Below, piece after piece: positions 1 to 7,352 of a stretch of DNA of 33,041 nt. Each line of letters begins with the position of its first letter. Positions within the stretch are counted from its first letter, which is position 1. Source of the stretch: Bacteroidia bacterium (GTDB lineage Bacteria > Bacteroidota > Bacteroidia > Bacteroidales > Prolixibacteraceae); NCBI GenBank assembly GCA_026391655.1, contig JAPLDR010000099.1:1-33041 (forward strand). Direction: 5' to 3'. The notes below the pieces were generated by a model. It did not search any database. It had not been told where the DNA came from and saw only the letters and a program-made list of their open reading frames with translations. Both the position numbers and the translations under genes were made by a program.

Positions 1-480
1 GCAATAGGTATTCCAGTCAGGGCGGTTTGTGATGCCGTCAGGCCCTCCGGAAACGGTAGCATTAGCAAATATGGTTCCGTTGGCAGTTATTTTAAGATTT
101 TGTCCTTCGGATACCTGGATACCTGTTGTTGTCCATGCCTTTGTGCCGGAAACCTTAATCTCGCCATAAGCGTTAACAGAAAGGATGACTATAAATTCCC
201 CTTTGTTATTGCCAACATCCTTATCATTTACTCCCAAAAATATACGACCGTTTTGAGGAGCAGAAAAAGTATATGAATTTCCGGCAAAAAAAGGATTTCC
301 ATTTCCAATTTTCATAATAAGGCCAGCAACAGGCTTTCCATTTACGACGCAATAGGTATTCCAGTCGGGACGGTTTGTAATGCCTTCGGGTCCGCATTGT
401 ACCGTATTATTGGCATACACTCTGCCACTGGCAGTAAGACTGATTTGCTGACCTTTTACAACATCAACTCCTGCATCGGT
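1..480 (-). repeat. Two tandem copies of a LecA-like domain, 348-base period
   Basis: The segment starting at base 349 is repeated starting at base 1. The first 18 bases are identical and the following roughly 110 bases are similar but diverged. The offset is exactly 116 codons, so this is an in-frame domain duplication inside the lectin-like gene. More copies may lie outside the window. Confidence 0.75.
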
Positions 481-567
481 CCATATTTTTTTACCATCAA
501 CCTTTACAATCTGTGCTGAAAGACTGAATGCGAATAAAACAAGGAAGAATAATTGAAATGTTCTCAT
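1..567 (-). CDS. Exported protein with tandem LecA (PA-IL)-like lectin domains, partial
   Basis: The gene runs off the left edge, so the C-terminus is missing. The N-terminus (MRTFQLFFLVLFAF, then LSAQ) is a signal peptide. Residues about 19-131 form one domain and a second begins near 137. The first has the hallmarks of the PA-IL/LecA family: GPEGI-NRPDW, then AGLIMKIGNG, then VNDKDVGNNKGEF. The Asp and the Asn-Asn pair of that last block match the calcium-binding loop of Pseudomonas LecA. The LecA galactose-contact segment EHPDQ reads NRPDW here, so sugar specificity may differ. The second copy repeats the first with a period of 116 codons, and bases 1-18 are identical to 349-366. An in-frame ATG at 588 is an alternative start. 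It lies 42-63 bases after the Ig-like protein gene on the same strand, probably in one operon. LecA-family membership is by eye; lectin activity is inference. Confidence 0.75.
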   Translation of the reverse strand, partial: MRTFQLFFLVLFAFSLSAQIVKVDGKKIWTDAGVDVVKGQQISLTASGRVYANNTVQCGPEGITNRPDWNTYCVVNGKPVAGLIMKIGNGNPFFAGNSYTFSAPQNGRIFLGVNDKDVGNNKGEFIVILSVNAYGEIKVSGTKAWTTTGIQVSEGQNLKITANGTIFANATVSGGPDGITNRPDWNTYC

Positions 568-630
568 AATTGTTTGACTTGTCTTCATAATAGGATATTT
601 TAAGTGATTTGTAAATTCAATAATTTCCAT

Positions 631-3327
631 TTAATAGATTTTTATCTCAGAGGCATTTTCGTGCCTTACTTTCATGTCGCGTGGGATGACGAAGATGCTG
701 ACATTCCCTTTCTTCAGCGATGTAGTCTTTCTTTTCTCATCTCTGGTAAAAGATAATTCCTTTGCAGGTATTTCCAAATTTGCCGATGAATTTGTCTGAC
801 TAATTTTATTGATGACATCGGTGGGTTTTTTACCAAATCCTGATATCGATATTTTAAAATTACCCTTACCAATGCTCAGATCTTTATTTTGATTGGCAGA
901 AGGGCCAGTATCTTCAAACAGCTTTTGGCTGCCATCACCTCTAAGGATAACAAGTTGCCCTGACTCCCAGGTAAATGTATTGTACAATTTTTCGAATATA
1001 GCTTTCTCCATGCCTGCAATAGGCCCTGTTTTATCTTTCATTATTTCGAAGTCAACTTTTTCGGCCAGTGATATGCCTGTGTATAAATCAATTGCCAGCT
1101 CATTATAAGCGGAACCTGATTTTATTTTATCAAAAATTACCCCTTTAATTTCTGAAAAAAGCATACCAAACAGCCCTTCTGAATCGCCACTGTTAATTTT
1201 ATACATGGCATCAGTAACAGAAAGTAAGGCGCCAATTCCCATCAAATCAAGAGCTGTCGCGAAGATTTTGGACTCGCGCGTTTCAGTATTGAGCGGGTTG
1301 GTGAGAAAATAAATCTGTGTGGCATCAGCCGGTAATCCGTTTTTGATATTGAAGTAGGCCTTCCTTGCAGGATGGGTTGACGCAAATACCTCCTTACCCA
1401 ACCTGTCGGTGAGGGTCACCTTTGCTTCATAATAATGATTGCCTGGTGCCATTGGCCTGATTTTAGCATATCCCCCTTTGTTTTTGAGCGCATATTCCGG
1501 CATCCTGAGGTGATTTAATTCTCCTTTGTCTTTGAACGAACGGATTTGCATGATTTCAGCAAAAGGTGCTTCAGGGTATTTTTCCAGTTTAAAATAATCA
1601 AGCAGATAATCGGGTGCCGAACTCAGGTTTTTTATTTCCAGCCTGATAGCCAAAGGTGTATCCCCTGATGTTCCGCCTAATCCCCAATAATTGATAATTT
1701 CATTAAGCCTGAGTTCCGGGTTCCAGGCATCTTTAATTTTGACACGGATCGGAACTTCTTCTCCGGCATTGATGATGCCTTTGCCTTCATACCCATTCTC
1801 TACCAGGTCGAATATAATATTTAGCCCAATTGAAATTTCTGCTTTCAAAGGAGTAACCATATTCTCAGCCATTACTTCAACGATTTCGGTCATTGGCTTG
1901 CTGGGAGGACTATCGGATGCATAAAAATACGCTACTTCAACAGAGCCACTTTGATCGGTAAACACCTCAATTTTTTTGCCTTCTTTCCCGTTAGGCCCAC
2001 GCAACATACCTAATGGGTTTGCTCCTACTATCGAAAATGTTGTTTTGGAAAATTTAAGAGGTTGTAAATTCTCATCCTGAAGGGTAGCCGTGATTAAGGC
2101 AGGAAACCGTTTATCAGGAGGGACGATCCCCTGGGAAGACGAAATTCCCATGGATGGCTCAACTTCTACTTTACCACGTTCCGAAATAAAGCCAATGTAA
2201 GCCTGGTCTTCCTTTTTCAATTCAGGGCAACTAACTAATACAGATGTTGAGTTGATAAAATGACCTGAATTTCTTAAAGATTCTGCGATAGGCGCAGTGT
2301 AAACGACTTTCGCCTGCCCGTTGGCATCGGTGTTGGCAGATTTAGCAGAGAGGCTACCCGGAGTAATTCCATAATTCTCAGTAATCGAAAACGAAACGGT
2401 TTTGCCGGAAACGGGTTTTGCTGCCTGATTATCACCTGGTGCGGATGAATATAGGGTGGCAGTAATTTCTACGATAGATTGTCCATCAGGTTTAACTTCT
2501 TTGGGTAGCGACGTGGCTTTGATGGTGATTTCTTGTTTTTTGTCATCAATATTCACACCTTTGAATATTCGTTTTAGAGGAGTGGGGTATTCAAAAAATT
2601 TATTTCCTCCTAGGTAACTATTAAAATCAAAAGCGGTTTTCCAACTCACTCCTTTTCTAAAACCAATATGGAGTCCTATATCATTTACAACAGTCGTCCA
2701 AACTCTTACAGATTCACTTTTTTTGAATAGATTAAAATATATATCACTAGTCGACATAACCCCCTCGTAAATATTGCTAAGTTGATGTGAAGGATAGGCT
2801 GGGCTAAAATAACACCAATCGGCATTCACAACCTTAATCTTATCCATAACAAAACCACTCTTACTTGCGAATTGCCTGATAACTTGAATACCTTTTAAAT
2901 TATCCAGATTGCTACCGGTTGCTACGATTGGTATGATTTCATATCCACCAGTATAATTAGGTTGTAGCAACCTATAATCATATGGCCAATATGCGATTAT
3001 ATTCATTTCAACATCGGCTGCAATAATTAATTCACCACTTTCTAAGTTACGCTTCGATTCAGGAAAGGGTGAAGGATTTGGTGAATAAGTAGGGTTTTCT
3101 ATGATATATATTTTTAATTTTGTGCCATTCCTATCTTCCCAGGTTCCTATGATATCATTCAGATATTTTTTTGCAAGAGCTGTATCCCCGACGAAAAGAG
3201 TTTTTCCCATGTATTCAATACAATGGTCACAGGTATTAGGGTGGTTCTGACCATAGCTTTTACTTATAGATATTGATAAGACAATCGTAAAAGCGCAAAA
3301 TAGCCAACTCATTAGATTCTTTTTCAT
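631..3327 (-). CDS. Large exported protein with bacterial Ig-like (Big_1-type) modules
   Basis: This 898-residue protein has a signal peptide (residues 1-26, ending SYGQ), so it is predicted to be exported. An N-terminal region of about 235 residues, with a CxxC at 33-36, resembles nothing I recognise. Two Ig-like beta modules follow. Residues about 265-385 (EITIKATSLPKEVKPDGQS through TDANGQAKVVYTAP) match the invasin/intimin Big_1 pattern, in which a short NGQA-like turn precedes the last strands. Residues about 402-504 (LITATLQDENLQPL through TDQSGSVEVAYFYA) look like a second, more diverged module. The C-terminal 390 residues are unassigned, and I see no sorting domain or transmembrane anchor. 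The start is 14 bases after the FISUMP gene stop, and the lectin-like gene follows by 42-63 bases, which suggests co-transcription. A cell-surface or secreted adhesion role is inferred from architecture alone. Confidence 0.7.
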   Translation of the reverse strand: MKKNLMSWLFCAFTIVLSISISKSYGQNHPNTCDHCIEYMGKTLFVGDTALAKKYLNDIIGTWEDRNGTKLKIYIIENPTYSPNPSPFPESKRNLESGELIIAADVEMNIIAYWPYDYRLLQPNYTGGYEIIPIVATGSNLDNLKGIQVIRQFASKSGFVMDKIKVVNADWCYFSPAYPSHQLSNIYEGVMSTSDIYFNLFKKSESVRVWTTVVNDIGLHIGFRKGVSWKTAFDFNSYLGGNKFFEYPTPLKRIFKGVNIDDKKQEITIKATSLPKEVKPDGQSIVEITATLYSSAPGDNQAAKPVSGKTVSFSITENYGITPGSLSAKSANTDANGQAKVVYTAPIAESLRNSGHFINSTSVLVSCPELKKEDQAYIGFISERGKVEVEPSMGISSSQGIVPPDKRFPALITATLQDENLQPLKFSKTTFSIVGANPLGMLRGPNGKEGKKIEVFTDQSGSVEVAYFYASDSPPSKPMTEIVEVMAENMVTPLKAEISIGLNIIFDLVENGYEGKGIINAGEEVPIRVKIKDAWNPELRLNEIINYWGLGGTSGDTPLAIRLEIKNLSSAPDYLLDYFKLEKYPEAPFAEIMQIRSFKDKGELNHLRMPEYALKNKGGYAKIRPMAPGNHYYEAKVTLTDRLGKEVFASTHPARKAYFNIKNGLPADATQIYFLTNPLNTETRESKIFATALDLMGIGALLSVTDAMYKINSGDSEGLFGMLFSEIKGVIFDKIKSGSAYNELAIDLYTGISLAEKVDFEIMKDKTGPIAGMEKAIFEKLYNTFTWESGQLVILRGDGSQKLFEDTGPSANQNKDLSIGKGNFKISISGFGKKPTDVINKISQTNSSANLEIPAKELSFTRDEKRKTTSLKKGNVSIFVIPRDMKVRHENASEIKIY

Positions 3328-3341
3328 TACCTTTCCTTGGT

Positions 3342-4211
3342 TTATTTATTATTTACACACCTCACCGAATAGAAATTACTTTCACTACCTCCAGCTCTGA
3401 AAACCTTGTGGTTGTTATGCAACATACTTTTGTACGCAGCAGTTCTACGTGCAATCGTTGTGGAAGTCCACCAGTATCCAGCCTTTCCCAGATCACCGAA
3501 CGGGTTTATATCTTTCGGATTCATATATCCTCCGGGCAATGCGTTGAAGCTGATTTCGTTGGTGGCTCCAGTGTTGGGTTCATGCCATAAACCATCCCCG
3601 TTTTCAATAATGCCTGTTGCTTTCAGTTTGCCACCGACCGTACCTTCTCCGCCGAGGTAATCAATCATTTTCTGCCATTCTTCATCCGAAGGCACATGCC
3701 ATCCTTCGGGGCATAAACAACCTTCCAGCACAGCATAATAATTATAAAGCCTGCCGTAAATCTGCCCGTTGCTTTCCTTATTGTCGTACCAGACATACAT
3801 ACCTTTTTCTTGACTTTTTTTAAGACTGATCATTCCAGAGCCCGGCGTGATGTGCTCTCCGCTGTTATACCTTGATGTCCTTAGGTTGGTGCACATCCAA
3901 AGCTGGTTTTCGATTTGAACAACAGGGTAGGTATTCCCATCAATATCTGTCAGCGTACTATCAACGATATCGTTTAATTGATTGTCGCTTTCATTGATAA
4001 AAAATGGCCAGTTCTCTTTAGCGGTTCCATAATGTTGGATGAACCTCTCTTTTATAATGTTATAGGAAGGTTTTTCATTTAGAAACCAATCCGAAACTTT
4101 ACTTCCAATTTCCAAATCCGATTTTGAGTTTTGAGGATAAACAGATTTAATAGCAATAGAATGTGACATTAGCAGGGTAATAATCACAATGACTGATCTG
4201 GAAATCTTCAT
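3342..4211 (-). CDS. Exported FISUMP-domain protein
   Basis: The protein is 289 residues long with an N-terminal hydrophobic export signal (residues 1-26). Residues about 87-287 are a full FISUMP domain (Fibrobacter succinogenes major paralogous domain, common in secreted Bacteroidota proteins). The diagnostic blocks appear in order: DIDGNTYPVVQIENQLWM, YGRLYNYYAV, CPEGWHVPSDEEWQKM, the GG-KLKATG and W-PNTGATNE-FNALPGGY region, GYWWTST, and a terminal SVRCV. The family's molecular function is not settled; many members sit on surface proteins. It is first in the three-gene minus-strand group and the Ig-like protein gene starts 14 bases downstream. No lipobox Cys is visible, so it is more likely soluble or exported than a lipoprotein. 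Confidence 0.8.
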   Translation of the reverse strand: MKISRSVIVIITLLMSHSIAIKSVYPQNSKSDLEIGSKVSDWFLNEKPSYNIIKERFIQHYGTAKENWPFFINESDNQLNDIVDSTLTDIDGNTYPVVQIENQLWMCTNLRTSRYNSGEHITPGSGMISLKKSQEKGMYVWYDNKESNGQIYGRLYNYYAVLEGCLCPEGWHVPSDEEWQKMIDYLGGEGTVGGKLKATGIIENGDGLWHEPNTGATNEISFNALPGGYMNPKDINPFGDLGKAGYWWTSTTIARRTAAYKSMLHNNHKVFRAGGSESNFYSVRCVNNK

Positions 4212-4544
4212 GATTACGAAATATTTAGTGATGTTATTATCTAATTATCAATAATGTAATTAGTATTTTTCAAGGCTTTATAAATACTAATCAGACTTTT
4301 CACTTTAATATTTGATAAATTCATTTTCATTATTCTCAATTGTTTTTACTTGAATCCATACTTGCTTGTAAATACAGAAAAATCAAAACAATATGTCGCA
4401 TTTGGGTTGAATATATCTGATTATTACCGTTTTTTAGTCGTGCTAATGTAAGGATTAATTTTTTACAAATTATTAAATGAAATTGATATTTTCGCAATTT
4501 TTACGTCATATTATATCATCTCACTTTCTCACTTTCTCACCTTC
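4212..4544. other. AT-rich intergenic region
   Basis: These 333 bases separate the FISUMP operon from the upstream GH13 gene on the same strand. They are very AT-rich, with no plausible gene and no clean Bacteroidota promoter match. The right end carries an 8-base tandem repeat. The promoter of the three-gene secreted operon should lie here. Confidence 0.6.
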
Positions 4545-4550
4545 TCACTT
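4519..4550. repeat. 8-base tandem repeat, four units
   Basis: Four consecutive copies of TCTCACTT (the third has one change, giving TCTCACCT) run across the stop codon of the GH13 gene, whose TGA reads on the minus strand at 4547-4545. Copy-number change would alter or extend the C-terminus of that protein. Confidence 0.8.
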
Positions 4551-5936
4551 TCCTTCTTCCCCTTCCAATACCAAATACTCCCACGGTTCGAAGTAGCATT
4601 TGTGATTTTCTGTATTAAAATTTATCTTATTTTGATTGAAGATATTAATATACTTCCCATCAGCAATTGAGCTCGTTATAACCGTTGTGATGGTATCAGG
4701 ACTCATATTTACCAGGACCAACACACGTGAATTGCCTGATGATCTCAGAAACGAAACGATTTTATCAGGAGCAGCGTTGGTGAGCGGAACGAGTTTCCCA
4801 CCGTATGGCGGATTCCAAAGTGCCTGGTTACGATGTCTCAGACTATTCAATGTTTTGTAGAAAGGAGTCATAAGTGTGTCACTCCAGTTGATTGTATCTT
4901 TAGCAAAAAACCTGAGTCGTTTTGTCATCCCTGCTTCTTGTCCGTTATAAATTAATGGCATACCCGGAAGTGTATAAGTAAGCACTGCACAACTTTTTTC
5001 TCCTTTACCAAATTTCTCTTTTGCTGTACCATTCCACGAGTTTTCGTCGTGATTGGTGATGAAATTCATCTTGAATGCTCTTTGAGGCAATACAGAGTCG
5101 ATCTTAGATTGCAAGTTAAGTATGGCACCGGCTTTCTTCTTTCCCTTTGCAATGTCGTTCATAAGGTGGTGCATTTCCCATCCGTAATTTGAATCGAATG
5201 CTATCTTGCATAACTCCGGCTTGTCTTCATTTTCGGCAAGCATATAAAGTGGTTTAATATGCTGAAGTTCTGTACGCGCGTCTTCCCAAAAATCGTTGGG
5301 AACATTCCCTGCTACATCGCACCTGAATCCGTCGATACCAAAATTATTAATCCAGAACTTCATTGAACTTACCATCGCTTTACGCAACTCTTTATTTTTG
5401 TAATCGAGTTGTGCACAATCGGTCCAGTCATACGGAGTGGCGATACGCCCTTTGTCATCTTTTTTATACCATTCCGGATGATTTTTAATCCAGCTATTGT
5501 CGCGCGCAGAGTGGTTAGCAACCCAGTCAATAATCACCTTGAACCCCATTTGATGCGCCTTTACTACGAGATTTTTAAAGTCTCCCTTTGTTCCGAATTC
5601 GGGATTGATAGCCTTGTAATCTTTTACCGAATAGTAGCTTCCCAAACCAGTTTTAGCCCCATCCGGGAATTTACGATCTTTCTCGCCGATAGGGTAGATG
5701 GGCATAAACCAAAGAATGTCGACCCCCAGCGCTTTTATACGGGGCAGATCGGCTTGTAACGCTTTGAAAGTCCCTTCGGGCGAATATTGCCGCGTATTGA
5801 TCTCGTAGATTACACTGTTTTTTACCCAATCAGGGTATGGAGTAGCTTTTGGGACCTCTTTTTTGAAGAGAAAACACCCCGAAAATATTGCTGCGATCGT
5901 GAACAGGGTCACGATCCTGATTTTGTATTGTTTCAT
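4545..5936 (-). CDS. GH13 alpha-amylase family lipoprotein
   Basis: The protein is 463 residues long and likely hydrolyses or rearranges alpha-glucans at the cell envelope. A lipobox (FSGC, Cys21) ends the signal sequence, so it should be lipid-anchored. The GH13 (beta/alpha)8 barrel follows from about residue 36, with all conserved regions: DWVANH at 137-142, GFRCDVAGN with nucleophile Asp207, LAEN with acid/base Glu235, and FITNHDEN with Asp297. A C-terminal beta domain (about 380-460) is typical. The catalytic triad is intact. Exact specificity (alpha-amylase, neopullulanase or cyclomaltodextrinase-like) cannot be read from sequence. It stands alone: no SusC/SusD or SusR-like gene is beside it. 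The stop codon falls inside an 8-base tandem repeat. Confidence 0.9.
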   Translation of the reverse strand: MKQYKIRIVTLFTIAAIFSGCFLFKKEVPKATPYPDWVKNSVIYEINTRQYSPEGTFKALQADLPRIKALGVDILWFMPIYPIGEKDRKFPDGAKTGLGSYYSVKDYKAINPEFGTKGDFKNLVVKAHQMGFKVIIDWVANHSARDNSWIKNHPEWYKKDDKGRIATPYDWTDCAQLDYKNKELRKAMVSSMKFWINNFGIDGFRCDVAGNVPNDFWEDARTELQHIKPLYMLAENEDKPELCKIAFDSNYGWEMHHLMNDIAKGKKKAGAILNLQSKIDSVLPQRAFKMNFITNHDENSWNGTAKEKFGKGEKSCAVLTYTLPGMPLIYNGQEAGMTKRLRFFAKDTINWSDTLMTPFYKTLNSLRHRNQALWNPPYGGKLVPLTNAAPDKIVSFLRSSGNSRVLVLVNMSPDTITTVITSSIADGKYINIFNQNKINFNTENHKCYFEPWEYLVLEGEEGK

Positions 5937-6448
5937 GATATTTAAAGATTATTTTGCCACGTTAAAGGTATGATAATTCTGTTGAAATTACTAAGCTTCA
6001 AATTAATGCGAATTCCCCTCGTTTGCAACTGACATACAAGACCGGGGCTTTGATATACAAGACCGAAGCTTTGAGGTCCGAAGTTGGTGCTTTAATATAC
6101 AAGGCCGGTGCTATGAGGTGCAAGACCAGCGAGGGACATTGCCCAATTCAGCAATTTTCTTCTTAATCTTATCCGGAAGATTGAGTTTGGTATTTTTATC
6201 AATGTGGGACCGATTTTAAATGCTGACTCCAACGGCATCAGGCCAATTGTTTCCAGGTAATTAACCCTTGCAGCCTGGATATATTTAAAAATTGACAGAT
6301 TGTTCACATGTCCAAAAATATCAATTTCACTCTAGACAATAAGGAGTTCAAGTTTTATTGAAAAGTTTTCCATTTAATTATCCTTAGCTATTTTGTTCTT
6401 AATTCGGAAGACTATATTTTCAATTTTCCACATGTTGATGCTGGTTTT
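5937..6448. other. Intergenic region with tandem repeat, no supported gene
   Basis: These 512 bases lie between the GH13 gene and the PD-(D/E)XK-like gene. They hold a 21-base tandem repeat (6033-6131) and otherwise AT-rich sequence. Short open frames exist on both strands but none resembles a known protein. Confidence 0.6.
6033..6131. repeat. 21-base degenerate tandem repeat, about 4.7 units
   Basis: Units of exactly 21 bases (e.g. TATACAAGACCGAAGCTTTGA) begin at 6033, 6054, 6075 and 6096, with a partial fifth to 6131. The first, second and fourth units are closest; the third is diverged. In one plus-strand frame the array reads as heptapeptides (YKTGALI, YKTEALR, SEVGALI, YKAGAMR), but the frame has no ATG and stops soon after the array. 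Confidence 0.75.
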
Positions 6449-6931
6449 TCATTTCGCTTGATTTGTATAATAGTCAAAATCAAAGTAATGCCTTTTGTTA
6501 CACTCCCAAGTCTCACCAATTATTCTTTTCTCACATTTATCTACAGGTATTGCTTTGCTTCCATTTAAATCCTTTAAGGAACCGAAATATATTGAAAATG
6601 AGTTTTTGTCAAATTGTATCGCCATCCAATAAGCAAAAGCATTGTATTTTTCCTCAGCAGAGAGTGCTTTTTCATAAACATTTGCTCCAAGATTATATCT
6701 TGCGTTTAATTTTCCATCTTTTTGATATTTATTTCTGGCTTTCACGCTTACAACATACTTAATTCCATCTTTTTCACATTCGATATCCGCGAATGTTTCG
6801 TTCATTATATTATCATTCAGATTTCTAATTCTGTCGAATTTTTTATCAACCAATGCTTTTATGGCGAATAGTTCTCCTAATTCTCCAAGAGACTTTTTTC
6901 TAGCAGCTTCTTTTCTATTTTTAATGTCCAT
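6449..6931 (-). CDS. Predicted PD-(D/E)XK-fold protein (nuclease-like), orphan
   Basis: I cannot name this 160-residue protein, but its pattern fits the restriction-endonuclease-like fold. An N-terminal helix carries GELGELFAIKAL (Glu20). Then come FADIECEKDG (Asp49) and a strand ending VVSVKAR (Lys64). That is the E...D...xxK order of PD-(D/E)XK proteins, with Ser62 where Glu or Gln usually precedes xK. The C-terminal half (about 90-160) is rich in aromatic residues and ends HYFDFDYY. It stands alone with long non-coding flanks, so context gives no methyltransferase or helicase partner. It could be an active nuclease or a catalytically degenerate DNA-binding protein. Only the fold assignment is offered, with moderate confidence. 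Confidence 0.55.
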   Translation of the reverse strand: MDIKNRKEAARKKSLGELGELFAIKALVDKKFDRIRNLNDNIMNETFADIECEKDGIKYVVSVKARNKYQKDGKLNARYNLGANVYEKALSAEEKYNAFAYWMAIQFDKNSFSIYFGSLKDLNGSKAIPVDKCEKRIIGETWECNKRHYFDFDYYTNQAK

Positions 6932-7352
6932 AAGATCTTAGTTGTCAATAATTGTGATTTCTAAACTTGTACCAAACTTGTATCTATTATGGCCAAAGGT
7001 AATGTAACCCATCAGATTATTCCGGCTTTCCATCCCTTTTGGTAATCATCGTTTCAACAAAAATAATCATAAAACATTACCAATAGACAATTGTCCGGGG
7101 GTAGGTAGGGGAGATTGTCTTAAAGGTCTTTTTTTACCGCAATGTTCGCAAAGTAGACGCAAGGATCGCAAAGTTAATGTGTTGTATTATTTGTCTTTGC
7201 GTTCATTGCGTCCGCCGGCTGGCGGATGGCGACCTTTGCGGTAATTTTGTTTTCTTTTGGGACAACCTCTTTTTCTAACGCGATTGCAATCGAAGATCGG
7301 CGTTAGCCAAATCGCGGGACCCAAAGGCACTTTTGATAAGCTTTATACCAAT
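6932..7352. other. Intergenic region with degenerate inverted repeat
   Basis: These 421 bases between the orphan nuclease-like gene and the AONS/KBL-family gene hold one long degenerate inverted repeat (7135-7244) and no convincing gene. Confidence 0.6.
7135..7244. repeat. Degenerate inverted repeat with nested hairpin
   Basis: The left arm begins TACCGCAATGTTCGCAAAG and the right arm ends CTTTGCGGTAA. The arms consist of irregularly spaced CGCAA/TTGCG words that pair across a central AT-rich stretch. The right arm contains a nested 6-bp stem with a 4-base loop, TCCGCC-GGCT-GGCGGA, at 7211-7226. It lies about 110 bases beyond the 3' end of the AONS/KBL-family gene. There is no clean poly-T tail on that gene's strand, so it is not a canonical terminator. 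Confidence 0.65.

Noticed and set aside
6092-6307. 71-codon open frame on the minus strand
   Set aside because: It overlaps the 21-base repeat array, resembles no protein family, and has no plausible ribosome binding or promoter context.
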